Assembly (NCBI GenBank): GCA_963794605.1
Contig: CAWCEN010000004.1
Span: 372,001 to 436,000, forward strand
Source of the DNA: VAXT01 sp963794605
GTDB taxonomy: Bacteria > Actinomycetota > Thermoleophilia > Gaiellales > Gaiellaceae
DNA: 64,000 bases
Direction: 5' to 3'
This document shows, in pieces, positions 44,941 to 54,045 of the stretch (position 1 is its first letter; every line of letters starts with the position of its first letter). Below the pieces are notes generated by a model that did not search any database, was not told the origin of the DNA, and saw only the letters and a program-made list of their open reading frames with translations. The translations under genes were made by a program, and so were the position numbers.

Positions 44941-46839
44941 CTAGAGGGCCGTTGGGTCTGTGACCGGCGCCTGGCAGGCGAAGTGCTGGCAGACGTAGAC
45001 AGCGGACCGGCCGTCGACGAGCGTCTTGCCGGCGAGGAGTGGGACATCTTCGGACGGGCCGACCGCGACGACCGTGTCCGGCTGGAACGGCTCGAGCGCG
45101 GCGCGGGCAACCGGGGACTCGACCGGGCCGACGATCGCGAGCTCTCGCGGCGGCGAGAAGTGGAGGTCGAGCGCGGTCAGCGCGTGGCCGAACGCGGACG
45201 GGGCTCGCGTGACCGCGCCGTGGACGAGCCGGAAGACTCCGACGGCGCGGCGCTCGAGCTCGTCGTCGCCGTAGATCCGCGCGAGGCGGAGCAGCACAGA
45301 GGCGAGCATCGAGTTGCCCGCCGGCGTCGGGTGGTCCTCGAGATCCTTCTTGCGGGCGACGAGCTGCTCACCGTCGGCCGGCGAAAGGTAGAAGCCGCCG
45401 CGCTCGTCGTCGGCGAAGAGCTCCACGGCGAGGCGGGCGAGGCGGTTCGCCTCCTGGAGCCAGCGAAGCTCACCGGTCGCGACGTGCAGCTCGAGCAGGC
45501 CGTGCGCGGCGTCCGCATAGTCCTCGAGGTACCCGGTGCCCTTCGCCTCCCCGGCGCGGAAGGTCCGGTGGAGTCGCTCGCCGTTCGATAGCGGGCCGAG
45601 GATGAACTCGCCGAGCCGGCGCGCCGCATCCAGGTAGTCGGCGCGCTCGAATCGTCGCCCAGCCTCGGCCAAGGCGGCCAGCGCCAGCCCGTTCCAGGCC
45701 GTGATCGCCTTGTCGTCGCGAAGTGGCTTCGGACGCTGCTCGCGGGTCTCGAACAGCCGCGCCCGCTCCTCGGCGCTCAGCTCGCCGCGGATCACGGATC
45801 TCCCGTGCTCGAATGGCTGCAGCAGCGCCTCGCGCACGCCCTCGTCGGCGGTCCAGGTGAACGTGAGCCCCTCGACCCCGTCCGTGTCCGCGTCCTGGGC
45901 CGAGGCGAAGCCGCCCTCGGGCAGGAGCAGTTCGCGGAGCATGTAGTCGAGCGTCTCCTCGGTCACGAGGCGATAGCGGTCGTCGCCCGTGACAACCCAG
46001 CCGTGGAGGTACATCGCGGCCAGCAGCGCGTTGTCGTACAGCATCTTTTCGAAATGCGGCACGAGCCACTCGCGGTCGACCGAGTACCGGTGGAAGCCGC
46101 CGCCGACGAGGTCGTACATGCCTCCGGCCGCCATCGCATCGAGCGTCTGCGTGACCATCGGCAGCGCGTCCTCGTCCCCGCGCAGATGCATGCGCAGTAG
46201 GAACTCGAGCGTCGACGCCGGCGGGAACTTCGGCGCGCCTCCCCAGCCGCCCCACTCCCGGTCGAACTGGCGTTGTAGCGCGCGCGCCGCCTCGCCGAGC
46301 ATGCTCTCGGTCAGCGGATCGGTCGACGGCGCGAGCTCGGCCGACTGGCGAACGGCACCCACGATCGCCGAGGCCTGGCGCGAGACGTCGCCGCGGCGCT
46401 CACGGTAGGCGTCGGAGACCGCGGTGAGCACCTGCTGGAAGCTCGGCAGCCCGTGCCGCGGCTCCGGCGGGTAGTACGTGCCGCCGAGGAAGGGCTCGCC
46501 GTCGGGGGTGAGGAAGACGGTCATCGGCCAGCCGCCTTGCCCCGTGAGCGCGACGACCGCGTCCATGTACAACGAGTCGACGTCGGGCCGCTCCTCGCGG
46601 TCGACCTTGACGCTGACGAAACGCTCGTTCATCAGCGCGGCCGTCTCCTCGTCCTCGAAGGACTCGTGCTCCATGACGTGGCACCAATGGCAGGCCGCAT
46701 AGCCGACGGAGAGCAGGATCGGCTTGTCCTCGGTGCGCGCCTTGGCGAACGCCGCGTCGCCCCACGGGTACCAGTCGACCGGGTTGTCCGCGTGCTGGAG
46801 CAGGTAGGGGCTGGTCTCGGCGGCTAGGCGGTTGGCCAT
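44941..46839 (-). CDS. SPATA20/YyaL-type protein, thioredoxin and glycosidase-like domains
   Basis: A 632-residue protein of the DUF255 family. The N-terminal thioredoxin-like domain begins NRLAAETSPYLLQHADNPVDWYPW and carries the C-x-x-C motif ACHWCHVMEHESF at about 49-61. An (alpha/alpha)6 barrel-like region follows, with HFEKMLYDNALL, MYDLVGGGFHRYSVDREW, and EDYADAAHGLLEL. Such proteins look like a fusion of a redox domain and a cellobiose-epimerase-like barrel; their reaction is not established. It ends 63 bp after the sulfatase start on the same strand. Confidence 0.93.
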   Translation of the reverse strand: MANRLAAETSPYLLQHADNPVDWYPWGDAAFAKARTEDKPILLSVGYAACHWCHVMEHESFEDEETAALMNERFVSVKVDREERPDVDSLYMDAVVALTGQGGWPMTVFLTPDGEPFLGGTYYPPEPRHGLPSFQQVLTAVSDAYRERRGDVSRQASAIVGAVRQSAELAPSTDPLTESMLGEAARALQRQFDREWGGWGGAPKFPPASTLEFLLRMHLRGDEDALPMVTQTLDAMAAGGMYDLVGGGFHRYSVDREWLVPHFEKMLYDNALLAAMYLHGWVVTGDDRYRLVTEETLDYMLRELLLPEGGFASAQDADTDGVEGLTFTWTADEGVREALLQPFEHGRSVIRGELSAEERARLFETREQRPKPLRDDKAITAWNGLALAALAEAGRRFERADYLDAARRLGEFILGPLSNGERLHRTFRAGEAKGTGYLEDYADAAHGLLELHVATGELRWLQEANRLARLAVELFADDERGGFYLSPADGEQLVARKKDLEDHPTPAGNSMLASVLLRLARIYGDDELERRAVGVFRLVHGAVTRAPSAFGHALTALDLHFSPPRELAIVGPVESPVARAALEPFQPDTVVAVGPSEDVPLLAGKTLVDGRSAVYVCQHFACQAPVTDPTAL

Positions 46840-46884
46840 ACCGCCACGATAATTGCGAAGTGAAAGCTGCCGTCTTGCGCGCCG

Positions 46885-48330
46885 TCAGGTCTGTGAGGCG
46901 GGGACCTCGACTGCGGCCGGTTGCTCGACCTCCTCGCGCCTGACGAGGAAGATCGCGGCGAGCAGCCCCGCGGTCCAGATCCCAACGGCCACCCAGAAGC
47001 CCCACACGAAGCCCTGGGTCAACGCTTCGTTCGGCGGCGTCCCCTCCCCGAGCAGTGTCCTCGAATGCGTGACGAAGACCGTCGAGAGCACGGCTGTCCC
47101 AATCGCACCGCCGACCTGCTGCGACGTGTTGATCAGGCCGGAAGCGAGCCCTGCCTTCTCGTGGCTAACTCCGGCGAGCGCTGCGATCGTGATCGGGATG
47201 AACGAGAACGGGATCCCGATGCCGACTGCGAAGAATCCGGGGAGCAGATCCATCTGGTACGAGCCGTCGGCGTCGATCTGCGTGTACCAGAGGCAGCCGG
47301 CGACGAGCAGGCTCATGCCGGCGATCAGCACGGGTTTCGCGCCGAAGCGGGTCGTCAGCGCCTGCGCGGGGGCGGCCATTAGAACGGCAGTGCCGGCCGT
47401 GGCCAGGAACGCGACTCCCGTCTGGAGCACCGACATGTGCAGCACCTGCTGCATGTAGAGCGTGAGCATGAGGAACGTGCCGTACAACCCGCCGGCGAGC
47501 AGGAACCCGCCGAGGTTGGCCGCGGCGACGAGGCGGATCCGGAAGATCGAGAGCGGCATCAGCGGTTCCTTCTCGCGCGCCTCCCACCACAGGAAGAACG
47601 CGAGGAGCAGACCCGAGGCGACGAGCAGACCGATCGTCCGGAACGTCCCCCACCCTACCTGCGGCGCTTCCGAGATCGCGTAGACGAGCACGATCAACCC
47701 GGACGTCACACTGATCGCACCGGGGAGGTCGTACTCGTGGACGACCTCCTCGCGCCGGCTCTCGCGCACGTAGACCGGCGTGAGGATCAGGACGATCACT
47801 GCGACCGGGACGTTGACCCAGAAGATCCATTCCCAGCCCAGGTACTTGGTGAGGACACCGCCCATCAGAACGCCCGCTGCGGCGCCGCTGCCGCCAACCG
47901 CGCCCCAGGCTCCGAGTGCCTTGTTCCGCTCCGCGCCCTCGGTAAAGGTCACGGAGATGATGGAGAGCGCCGCCGGTGTGACGATCGCCGCACCGAAGCC
48001 CTGCACGCCCCGCGCTGCGATCAGCATCCCCGAGGATGTCGAGAGCCCGCAGACGAGAGAGGCAGCCCCGAAGATCGCAAGCCCGGTCATGAAGACGATG
48101 CGGCGCCCGATGAGGTCGGCCGCGCGCCCGCCGAGCAGGAGGAAGCCGCCGTACGTGAGCCCGTAGGCGGTGATCACCCACTGCAGGTTCCGCTCCGCGA
48201 AGTTCAGGTCCTCCTGGATCGTCGGCAGCGCGACGTTGACGATCGCGATGTCGAGCACCACGACGAAGATCGCGGTGCAGATCAGGATGAGCGCCTTCCA
48301 GCGGCGGGGATCCGGTGCGACTGCGTTCAT
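46885..48330 (-). CDS. DHA2-family multidrug efflux MFS transporter
   Basis: A 481-residue protein with about 14 membrane helices and the DHA2 motifs: D-IVNVALP in helix 1, LLGGRAADLIGRR after helix 2, and WEWIFWVNVPVAV after helix 5. It is a proton-driven drug exporter of unknown specificity. It is divergent from the cyclase gene with only 27 bp between the two starts, so both promoters must be compact. It is a close paralogue of the transporter at 49162-50607. Confidence 0.9.
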   Translation of the reverse strand: MNAVAPDPRRWKALILICTAIFVVVLDIAIVNVALPTIQEDLNFAERNLQWVITAYGLTYGGFLLLGGRAADLIGRRIVFMTGLAIFGAASLVCGLSTSSGMLIAARGVQGFGAAIVTPAALSIISVTFTEGAERNKALGAWGAVGGSGAAAGVLMGGVLTKYLGWEWIFWVNVPVAVIVLILTPVYVRESRREEVVHEYDLPGAISVTSGLIVLVYAISEAPQVGWGTFRTIGLLVASGLLLAFFLWWEAREKEPLMPLSIFRIRLVAAANLGGFLLAGGLYGTFLMLTLYMQQVLHMSVLQTGVAFLATAGTAVLMAAPAQALTTRFGAKPVLIAGMSLLVAGCLWYTQIDADGSYQMDLLPGFFAVGIGIPFSFIPITIAALAGVSHEKAGLASGLINTSQQVGGAIGTAVLSTVFVTHSRTLLGEGTPPNEALTQGFVWGFWVAVGIWTAGLLAAIFLVRREEVEQPAAVEVPASQT

Positions 48331-48357
48331 CGCCCCTCGACCCTACACTCACGCACC

Positions 48358-49119
48358 ATGGCAACGCTTCCCGGGGGCACCGTCACGTTTCTCTTCACCG
48401 ACATCGAGGGCTCCACGCGGCTGCTCCAGGAGCTCGGCGACGCCTACGGCGACGTCGTCCGCGATCACCGGCGGCTGCTCAGGGAAAACCTGGGTGAGAA
48501 GGGCGGCACCGAGGTGGACACGCAGGGGGACGCGTTCTTCTACTCGTTCACGCGCGCGCGCGACGCCGTCGCGGGGGCGGTCGCCGCCCAGCGAGCGCTC
48601 GCCACCCACGAGTGGCCGGGCGGCAGCGAGGTTCGCGTGCGGATGGGCCTGCACACCGGCGAGCCGTTGGTCGGCGACGAGGGCTATCTCGGGCTCGACG
48701 TCGTCCGCGCAGCGCGCATCTGTTCAGCGGGGCACGGCGGTCAGGTCCTGCTTTCCGAGACGACGCGTGCTCTGCTCGGGAACGAACTGCCTGAAGGGGC
48801 GTCCGTGGTCGACCTCGGCCAGCAGGACCTGAAGGACGTCCAGCACGAGCGGATCTACCAGCTCGCTATCGACGGCGACCAGAAGTTCCCGCCGCTCAAG
48901 ACGGACACGCCGAAGAGCGCGTCGGACGAGCTCGGGGACCGGATCGAGCGCCACGTCCTGGAGATGGTCGACGCGTCGCTCAGCCAGGGGAAAGGCAAGG
49001 GCAAGTCCAAGGGTCAGGTGAACATGCTCCGGTACACGGTCATCGGCCTGATCGAGCTCCTCCTCCTCGTCCTCACGGTCGTGATCATCATCTGGCTCGT
49101 GAAGACGATCCTGTTCTGA
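48358..49119 (+). CDS. Membrane-anchored class III adenylate/guanylate cyclase
   Basis: A 253-residue protein. The class III catalytic domain occupies 1-165: VTFLFTDIEGSTRLLQELG with the first metal-binding aspartate at about 14, VDTQGDAFFYSF with the second near 57, and VRVRMGLHTGEPLVGD. It would make cAMP or cGMP; the purine-selecting residues are not clear to me. A basic linker (KGKGKSKGQ) leads to one C-terminal membrane helix (about 225-250), so it is anchored by its tail. TACACT at 48344-48349 lies nine bases before the ATG, suggesting a leaderless message. It is divergent from the MFS gene and followed by a strong terminator. Confidence 0.88.
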   Translation: MATLPGGTVTFLFTDIEGSTRLLQELGDAYGDVVRDHRRLLRENLGEKGGTEVDTQGDAFFYSFTRARDAVAGAVAAQRALATHEWPGGSEVRVRMGLHTGEPLVGDEGYLGLDVVRAARICSAGHGGQVLLSETTRALLGNELPEGASVVDLGQQDLKDVQHERIYQLAIDGDQKFPPLKTDTPKSASDELGDRIERHVLEMVDASLSQGKGKGKSKGQVNMLRYTVIGLIELLLLVLTVVIIIWLVKTILF

Positions 49120-49120
49120 C

Positions 49121-49150
49121 TGGGCCGCCGAGCCCAGGCTCGGCGGCCCA
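49121..49150. terminator. Bidirectional terminator between the cyclase and the second MFS gene
   Basis: Perfect 12-base arms TGGGCCGCCGAG / CTCGGCGGCCCA around CCCAGG, starting two bases after the cyclase stop and ending 12 bases from the convergent MFS stop. No T-run, but the symmetric location fits a shared terminator. Confidence 0.7.
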
Positions 49151-49161
49151 CTCCAGATTGA

Positions 49162-50607
49162 CTATGCAGCCTGCTCGAAGGCCGGCTCGACCTGGGGCAC
49201 TTCTTCGTGCTCGAGCTCGACCCGACTGACGACGAGCAGCGCGACGATGATCCCGACGAAGGCGACGATGCCGCCGGCGATGAACGCGTTCTGGAAGCCG
49301 TCCGTCAGCGCTGACCCAGGCGCCGAGCCGCTCGCGATGTTGCTCGTCGTGGTGGACGTCGCGATCGACGAGAGCGCCGCGATGCCGACCGCGCCGCCGA
49401 TCTGCTGCGACGTGTTGATCAGCCCGGAGGCCAGCCCCGCTTCGGCTGCAGGGACGCCCGCGAGCGCCGCGATCGAGATCGGGACGAACGAGAACCCGAG
49501 CCCGACCGAGATCAACAGGAAGCCGGGCAGCAGGTCGGTCACGTACGAGCCGCCGACCGAGACCTGCGTGAAGTAGACGAGGCCCGCGGTCAGCGACGCC
49601 ATTCCGGTCACGAGCACCGGCTTGACGCCGATCCGCGTCACCAGCTGTGCGGCCAGCGCCGACCAGATGATCGCAGTGCCGGCCACGGCCAGATACCCGA
49701 CGCCCGTTTTCAGCGGCGAGTAGTGGAGCACCTGCTGCATGTAGAGCGTGAGCATCAGGAACATGCCGAACAACGCGGTGCCCAACACGAGCCCTACGAG
49801 ATTTGCGCCGACGACGTTGCGCAGGCGAAAGATCGAGAACGGCATGAGCGCGTCCTTCGAGCGACCCTCCCAGACGAGGAAGCCGGCCAGCAGGACGAGT
49901 GAAGCCGCAAAGGTCCCGATCGTCGTGAACGAGGTCCAGCCGTGCTGGTTCCCCTGCGTGATGCCGTAGACGAGGACGACGAGGCCGCCCGTCACGAGCA
50001 CAGCGCCCGGGAAGTCGAAGCTCCTCGCGGTCGCGTCGCGGCTCTCGCCGATCAGGAACGGCGTGGCGATGAGGGCGAAGATGCCGACCGGAATGTTGAC
50101 GAAGAAGATCCACTCCCAGCTCAGAAGGTCGGTGAGGATTCCGCCGAGCAGGACGCCGGCGACCGCGCCGAACGCGCCGATCGCGCCCCATGCGCCAAGC
50201 GCTTTGTTGCGCTCCGGGCCTTCGGCGAAGGTCGTCGAGATGATGGACAGCGCCGCAGGCGTGACGATCGCCGCGCCGAGGCCCTGGAAGGCCCGCGCGC
50301 CGATCAACGCGTTTTCGCTCCAGGCCAGCCCGGACACGAGAGACGCTGTAGTGAACAGCACGAGCCCGGCGATGAACAGCCGGCGTCGCCCGAGAAGGTC
50401 AGCGGCCCGTCCGCCCAAGAGCAGGAAGCCGCCGAAGAGCAGCGCATACGCGCTGATCACCCATTGCAAGTTCTCCTGGGAGAAGCCCAGGTCGGTCTGG
50501 ATCGAGGGCAGCGCCACGTTCACGATCGCGATGTCGAGCACGACCATGAACTGCACGAGCAGGAGTAACGCGAGCCCGAGCCATTTGCGTCGAGCAGAAG
50601 CCATCAC
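49162..50607 (-). CDS. DHA2-family multidrug efflux MFS transporter under HxlR control
   Basis: A 481-residue DHA2 exporter with about 14 helices, D-IVNVALP, LLGGRAADLLGRR and WEWIFFVNIPVGI motifs, equal in length to its paralogue at 46885. It is divergent from the HxlR-SCP2 regulator. Between them lies a palindrome that overlaps the -35 box (TTGCAA at 50674-50669; TAGGTT at 50650-50645, spacer 18). I infer that the regulator represses this pump until it binds a ligand. The start is an ATG at 50607. The substrate is unknown. Confidence 0.9.
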   Translation of the reverse strand: MMASARRKWLGLALLLLVQFMVVLDIAIVNVALPSIQTDLGFSQENLQWVISAYALLFGGFLLLGGRAADLLGRRRLFIAGLVLFTTASLVSGLAWSENALIGARAFQGLGAAIVTPAALSIISTTFAEGPERNKALGAWGAIGAFGAVAGVLLGGILTDLLSWEWIFFVNIPVGIFALIATPFLIGESRDATARSFDFPGAVLVTGGLVVLVYGITQGNQHGWTSFTTIGTFAASLVLLAGFLVWEGRSKDALMPFSIFRLRNVVGANLVGLVLGTALFGMFLMLTLYMQQVLHYSPLKTGVGYLAVAGTAIIWSALAAQLVTRIGVKPVLVTGMASLTAGLVYFTQVSVGGSYVTDLLPGFLLISVGLGFSFVPISIAALAGVPAAEAGLASGLINTSQQIGGAVGIAALSSIATSTTTSNIASGSAPGSALTDGFQNAFIAGGIVAFVGIIVALLVVSRVELEHEEVPQVEPAFEQAA

Positions 50608-50658
50608 GGTCTTTTCCTTTCTCCGTTAGCAATCACTAGCTTGCAACCTAGCATGATG

Positions 50659-50677
50659 TACTTGCATTTTGCAAGTA
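50659..50677. promoter_or_regulatory. HxlR operator palindrome
   Basis: TACTTGCA-TTT-TGCAAGTA, eight-base arms with a three-base centre. Further half-sites CTTGCAA (50640-50646) and GCAAGT (50692-50697) flank it. It lies between the divergent MFS and HxlR genes, over the pump -35 box, and upstream of TATGAT (50706-50711), the likely -10 of hxlR. Typical of a winged-helix dimer site. Confidence 0.75.
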
Positions 50678-50720
50678 TCCACTTCTCTACAGCAAGTGAG
50701 TGCGCTATGATGCGTTCGTG

Positions 50721-51395
50721 ATGAGCAAGCCAAGGCGTTATGACCAGTACTGCCCCGTCTGTCATGCGCTCGAGCTCGTCGGCGAACGGTGGGCCCTCTT
50801 GGTCGTCCGGGAGCTCCTGAAGGGGCCGAAGCGCTACACCGACCTGCTCGAGGGAATGCCCGGCGTCGGGACGAACATCCTCGCTGCGCGACTGCGCGAG
50901 CTCGAGGCGGGCGGAATCGTGCAGAAGCGGCGGCTCCCCCCTCCCGCGGCCTCGACCGTCTACGAGCTGACCGAGTACGGCCAGGAGCTCGAGGAGCCGC
51001 TCTATGCGCTCGCGCGCTGGGGCGCCCGCTCGCTCCCGCCCCCGGAGAAGAGCGAGGAGTTCTACCCCGACTGGGGACTGAACGCGTTCGCGGCTCTGCT
51101 CGACCCGCAGGCAGCGGCCGGATCGACCGCGACCTATGTCGTCCGCGTCGCCGACGACGCCTACACCGTGCGGCTCGAGGACAGCACGGTCCACGTCGAG
51201 GTCGGAGCTACCGAGGATGCGGATCTCGACTTCGCCACCGACCGCGAGACGTTCTTCGGCATGGCCTCCGGTGAGCTCGATCCTCGCGTCGCTCTCGCGG
51301 GCGGCAATGTGACGATCGAGTCCGGAAAGCCGGCGGACCTGGAGCGCTTCTTCTCGATCTTCAACTTCACGCAGCGCCAGCAGGTGGCCGTCTAA
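50721..51395 (+). CDS. HxlR-family transcriptional regulator with C-terminal SCP2 domain
   Basis: A 224-residue two-domain protein. Residues 1-100 form the HxlR winged helix: YDQYCPVCHALELVGERWALLVVRELLKG, then GVGTNILAARLRELEAGGIV. Residues 120-224 resemble the sterol-carrier-protein-2 fold, a lipid-binding pocket, with ATYVVRVADDAYTVRLEDST and FGMASGELDPRVALAGGNVTIESG. It probably senses a hydrophobic ligand and controls the divergent drug exporter and itself. The ATG at 50721 is preferred over the GTG at 50718 and 50700; TATGAT lies about ten bases upstream, suggesting a leaderless message. Cysteines in YCPVCH are typical of the family. Confidence 0.85.
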   Translation: MSKPRRYDQYCPVCHALELVGERWALLVVRELLKGPKRYTDLLEGMPGVGTNILAARLRELEAGGIVQKRRLPPPAASTVYELTEYGQELEEPLYALARWGARSLPPPEKSEEFYPDWGLNAFAALLDPQAAAGSTATYVVRVADDAYTVRLEDSTVHVEVGATEDADLDFATDRETFFGMASGELDPRVALAGGNVTIESGKPADLERFFSIFNFTQRQQVAV

Positions 51396-51399
51396 GCAC

Positions 51400-51942
51400 G
51401 TGCGGCTCGAGACGGAGCGGCTCGTCCTGCGCAAGCCGGAGGCCGGCGACCTGGACGGGTACGCCGAGCTCTGGGCGGACCCCGAGGTCGTTCGCTACCT
51501 GAGCGGAACGACCCTGCCCCGCGACGAGGTGCCACGGGCAATCGAGCGCATGCTCGGGCACTGGGAGCGGCACGGTGTCGGACTGTTCAGCGTGTTGCGC
51601 AAGGAGGACGGGCGCCTCGTGGGACGCGTCGGCTACCTCCTCTGGGATCGCGAGCGCTGGGTGAACGCGATGCACGAGCAGCTCGACGGCGAGCTCGAGC
51701 TGGAGATCGGGTGGACGCTCATCCGCTCGCTCTGGGGCCAGGGCTACGCGACCGAGGCTGCGCTGGCCTGTCGCGACCACGCTCTCGGCGGGCTGGGCCG
51801 CGACCGTGTGATCTCGCTGATTGCGCCAGAGAACGTCGCCTCGATTCGTGTCGCGGAGAAGATTGGCGAGACGCTCGAGCGGCGGGACGTCGGCGGCGAG
51901 GCCTTTAGGCTCACGGTCGACCTCTACTCGCTTACCGCCTAA
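51400..51942 (+). CDS. RimJ-like GNAT acetyltransferase
   Basis: A 180-residue GNAT of the RimJ/RimL type, with RLVLRKPEAGDLDGYAEL near the start, the acetyl-CoA loop IRSLWGQGYATEAALACRDHAL at about 106-127 and IAPENVASIRVAEKIGETLERRD toward the end. The substrate is probably a protein N terminus or an amine. It starts at GTG four bases after the HxlR stop, so it may be cotranscribed with the regulator. No clear ribosome-binding site is visible. Confidence 0.85.
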   Translation: MRLETERLVLRKPEAGDLDGYAELWADPEVVRYLSGTTLPRDEVPRAIERMLGHWERHGVGLFSVLRKEDGRLVGRVGYLLWDRERWVNAMHEQLDGELELEIGWTLIRSLWGQGYATEAALACRDHALGGLGRDRVISLIAPENVASIRVAEKIGETLERRDVGGEAFRLTVDLYSLTA

Positions 51943-51977
51943 CAGAACCCTCATCGCCCAGGGCTAGCCTGCCTCGC

Positions 51978-53186
51978 ATGAGGTGGGTCGCGATCATCAC
52001 TGCAGCCGCGGCGCTCGCGGGTGGCGTGGGTGCCTCGGCGTCGCCCGTCGCTCGTAAGCCGACCCTCTCGTTCACGGTTGCCCCCGGAGTCTCGGACTAC
52101 GGCTTCACGCCGCTCGGAGGTGGAATCTGCCTCGGCGACCGGCGGGTGACGGACCCGGCTGCCGACGGAGGGATCGCCTGGTCGCCCGATGGGAGCCGCG
52201 TGGCCTTCTTCCGCCAGACGGGGACGCTCACCGCAGACGTCTTCATCGCGGACGCCGACGGCCGCCATCTCCGGAACCTCACTCACGGAAGCGCCCAGTT
52301 CAGCTGGGCTCCGGACTGGTCGCCGGACGGAACGCGCATCGTCTACGTGGCGTCCGATCCGAACGTCGAGCAGCTCGTCACGGTGCGCCCCGACGGCTCC
52401 GGCGCGGAGGTCGTCCCCAACTCGGCCGTCGATCCAATGAGCCAGCTTGGCGACCCTCAGTGGTTCCCGGACGGAAGCGTCCTCGGCTTCACGCTCACCG
52501 ACGGCATCCACGTCATCCGACCCGACGGCTCCGGCTCGCGTCTCCTGCTCGCCGACGCCGCCGGTTTCGACTGGTCGCCCGACGGGCGGAGGATCGTCTT
52601 CACGCGCGGTGACGATCTCGCACTCGCGCAGTCGGATGGCACGGAGGTTTCTTTCGTCACGCGAACGCCGCGGCTCGGTGAAGGAGGAGCCTCGTTCTCG
52701 CCGGATGGGGCGAAGCTGGTCTGGGTCGCCGTCGACAACACCGACCCGAAGGTGGAGAGGGGTCCCGGCGATCACATGTACGTCGCGGACGGTGACGGCC
52801 GGAACAGGCGCATCCTTCGCGCGCCTCCTGGGGTTCCGGCCTGGAGCGCTTCGTGGCGGCCCGCAGCTCCAGTGCCTCCGGGCTTGCGCCCATGCGTTCT
52901 CCAGGGCACGAAGCGCAACGACGTGCTCGTCGGGACGGCAAAGGGGGACCTGATCTTCGCGAAGAGCGGCAACGACGTCGTTCGCGGACTGGGCGGCGAC
53001 GACATCATCGTCGGGGACGTCCCTTTCTCGGCACATCCGGGGAAGGACCGGCTCTTCGGCGGGCCCGGCCGCGACTTCATGAACTCTTACGACGGGCGGC
53101 GCGACCTGGTGAACGGCGGGCCGGGGCGAGACCGCGGGATGTTCGACCGCCACGACCGCGTCAGGTCGATCGAGCGGTACGGCTAG
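51978..53186 (+). CDS. Exported PD40/TolB-like beta-propeller with RTX-like C terminus
   Basis: A 402-residue protein. A signal peptide at about 1-22 leads into PD40 repeats: IAWSPDGSRVAFFR, PDWSPDGTRIVYVA, FDWSPDGRRIVFTR and ASFSPDGAKLVWVA, at least four blades with the SPDG-R-I/V-F pattern. From about residue 305 come hemolysin-type calcium repeats (GTKRNDVLVGTAKGD, GNDVVRGLGGDDIIVGD, KDRLFGGPGRD). It is probably a secreted or cell-surface protein. Its function is unknown. The last 26 bases overlap the 3' end of the convergent HMG-CoA lyase gene. Confidence 0.85.
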   Translation: MRWVAIITAAAALAGGVGASASPVARKPTLSFTVAPGVSDYGFTPLGGGICLGDRRVTDPAADGGIAWSPDGSRVAFFRQTGTLTADVFIADADGRHLRNLTHGSAQFSWAPDWSPDGTRIVYVASDPNVEQLVTVRPDGSGAEVVPNSAVDPMSQLGDPQWFPDGSVLGFTLTDGIHVIRPDGSGSRLLLADAAGFDWSPDGRRIVFTRGDDLALAQSDGTEVSFVTRTPRLGEGGASFSPDGAKLVWVAVDNTDPKVERGPGDHMYVADGDGRNRRILRAPPGVPAWSASWRPAAPVPPGLRPCVLQGTKRNDVLVGTAKGDLIFAKSGNDVVRGLGGDDIIVGDVPFSAHPGKDRLFGGPGRDFMNSYDGRRDLVNGGPGRDRGMFDRHDRVRSIERYG

Positions 53187-54045
53187 CCGGGAAGTCTCCG
53201 GCTCGGTAGAGCTGTCCTTCGAGGGGCCGCCCGAGGACGGTCTCCAGCCACTCGGAGGTTGCGATCAGCGCGTCGAGGTCGGCGCCGGTTTCGACACCGT
53301 CGCCCTCGAGCATGTACACCAGATCCTCGGTCGCCACGTTGCCGGTCGCTTTGGGCGCGAACGGGCAGCCGCCGAGGCCGCCGATCGACGAGTCGAGAGT
53401 CGTCGCGCCGGCCTCGAGCGCGGCGTAGGCGTTCGCAAAGCCCGTGTTGCGCGTGTTGTGGCCGTGGAAGCCGGAGGCGCCGCTGTCCTCGATCAGCCGC
53501 CGCACTTGCCCCGGGGTCGCGACGCCGATCGTGTCCGCGAGGACGACGTCGTCCGCCGCGGATAGCCGCTTCGCGAGCTCGACCACCTTGCCGGGGTCGA
53601 CGCGGCCCTCGAACGGGCAACCGAAGGAGACGCTGATCGTGGCCGTCGAGCGAACGCCGTCCTCGCGCGCGCGCGCGAGTACCCTCAATGCGGCATCCGC
53701 AGCCTCGTCAACTGACGCATTCGCGTTCCGCCGGCTGAAGCTCTCGGTCGCGGCAAGCGCGAAGCGCACCTCGTCGAGGCCGGCCTCGCGCAGCCGGTCG
53801 TATCCCTTCTCATTCAGCGCGAGCCCTGCGAAGACGGTCCCGTCACGACGCTCGATACCGCCGACGACCTCCTCCGCGCCGGCCATCTGCGGCACGCGCA
53901 CGGCGCTGACGAAGCTGACCGCCTCGACCACTGGCAGACCCGCGGCCGCGAGCCGGTTGACGAGCTCGGCCCGAGTCTCCGGCGGCACAACCTCCGGCTC
54001 GTTCTGCAGGCCGTCGCGCGGCCCGACCTCGCAGATCGTGATCAA
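53161..54045 (-). CDS. mvaB: Hydroxymethylglutaryl-CoA lyase
   Basis: A 294-residue TIM-barrel lyase of the DRE-TIM family. It splits HMG-CoA into acetoacetate and acetyl-CoA, the last step of leucine breakdown. Seen are EVGPRDGLQNE at the N terminus with the metal-binding D and the catalytic R, GFHGHNTRNTGFANAYAAL with two histidine ligands, and the active-site loop GGLGGCPFAPKA with the conserved Cys near 236. It starts at TTG overlapping the stop of the PPOX gene (TTGA). Other leucine-degradation genes are not in the window, though leucine import and leuS are. Confidence 0.95.
   Translation of the reverse strand: MITICEVGPRDGLQNEPEVVPPETRAELVNRLAAAGLPVVEAVSFVSAVRVPQMAGAEEVVGGIERRDGTVFAGLALNEKGYDRLREAGLDEVRFALAATESFSRRNANASVDEAADAALRVLARAREDGVRSTATISVSFGCPFEGRVDPGKVVELAKRLSAADDVVLADTIGVATPGQVRRLIEDSGASGFHGHNTRNTGFANAYAALEAGATTLDSSIGGLGGCPFAPKATGNVATEDLVYMLEGDGVETGADLDALIATSEWLETVLGRPLEGQLYRAGDFPASRTARST

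Noticed and set aside
50641..50646. Additional full HxlR site at CTTGCAA
   Set aside because: Only one arm is present; kept as a half-site and not called as a separate operator.
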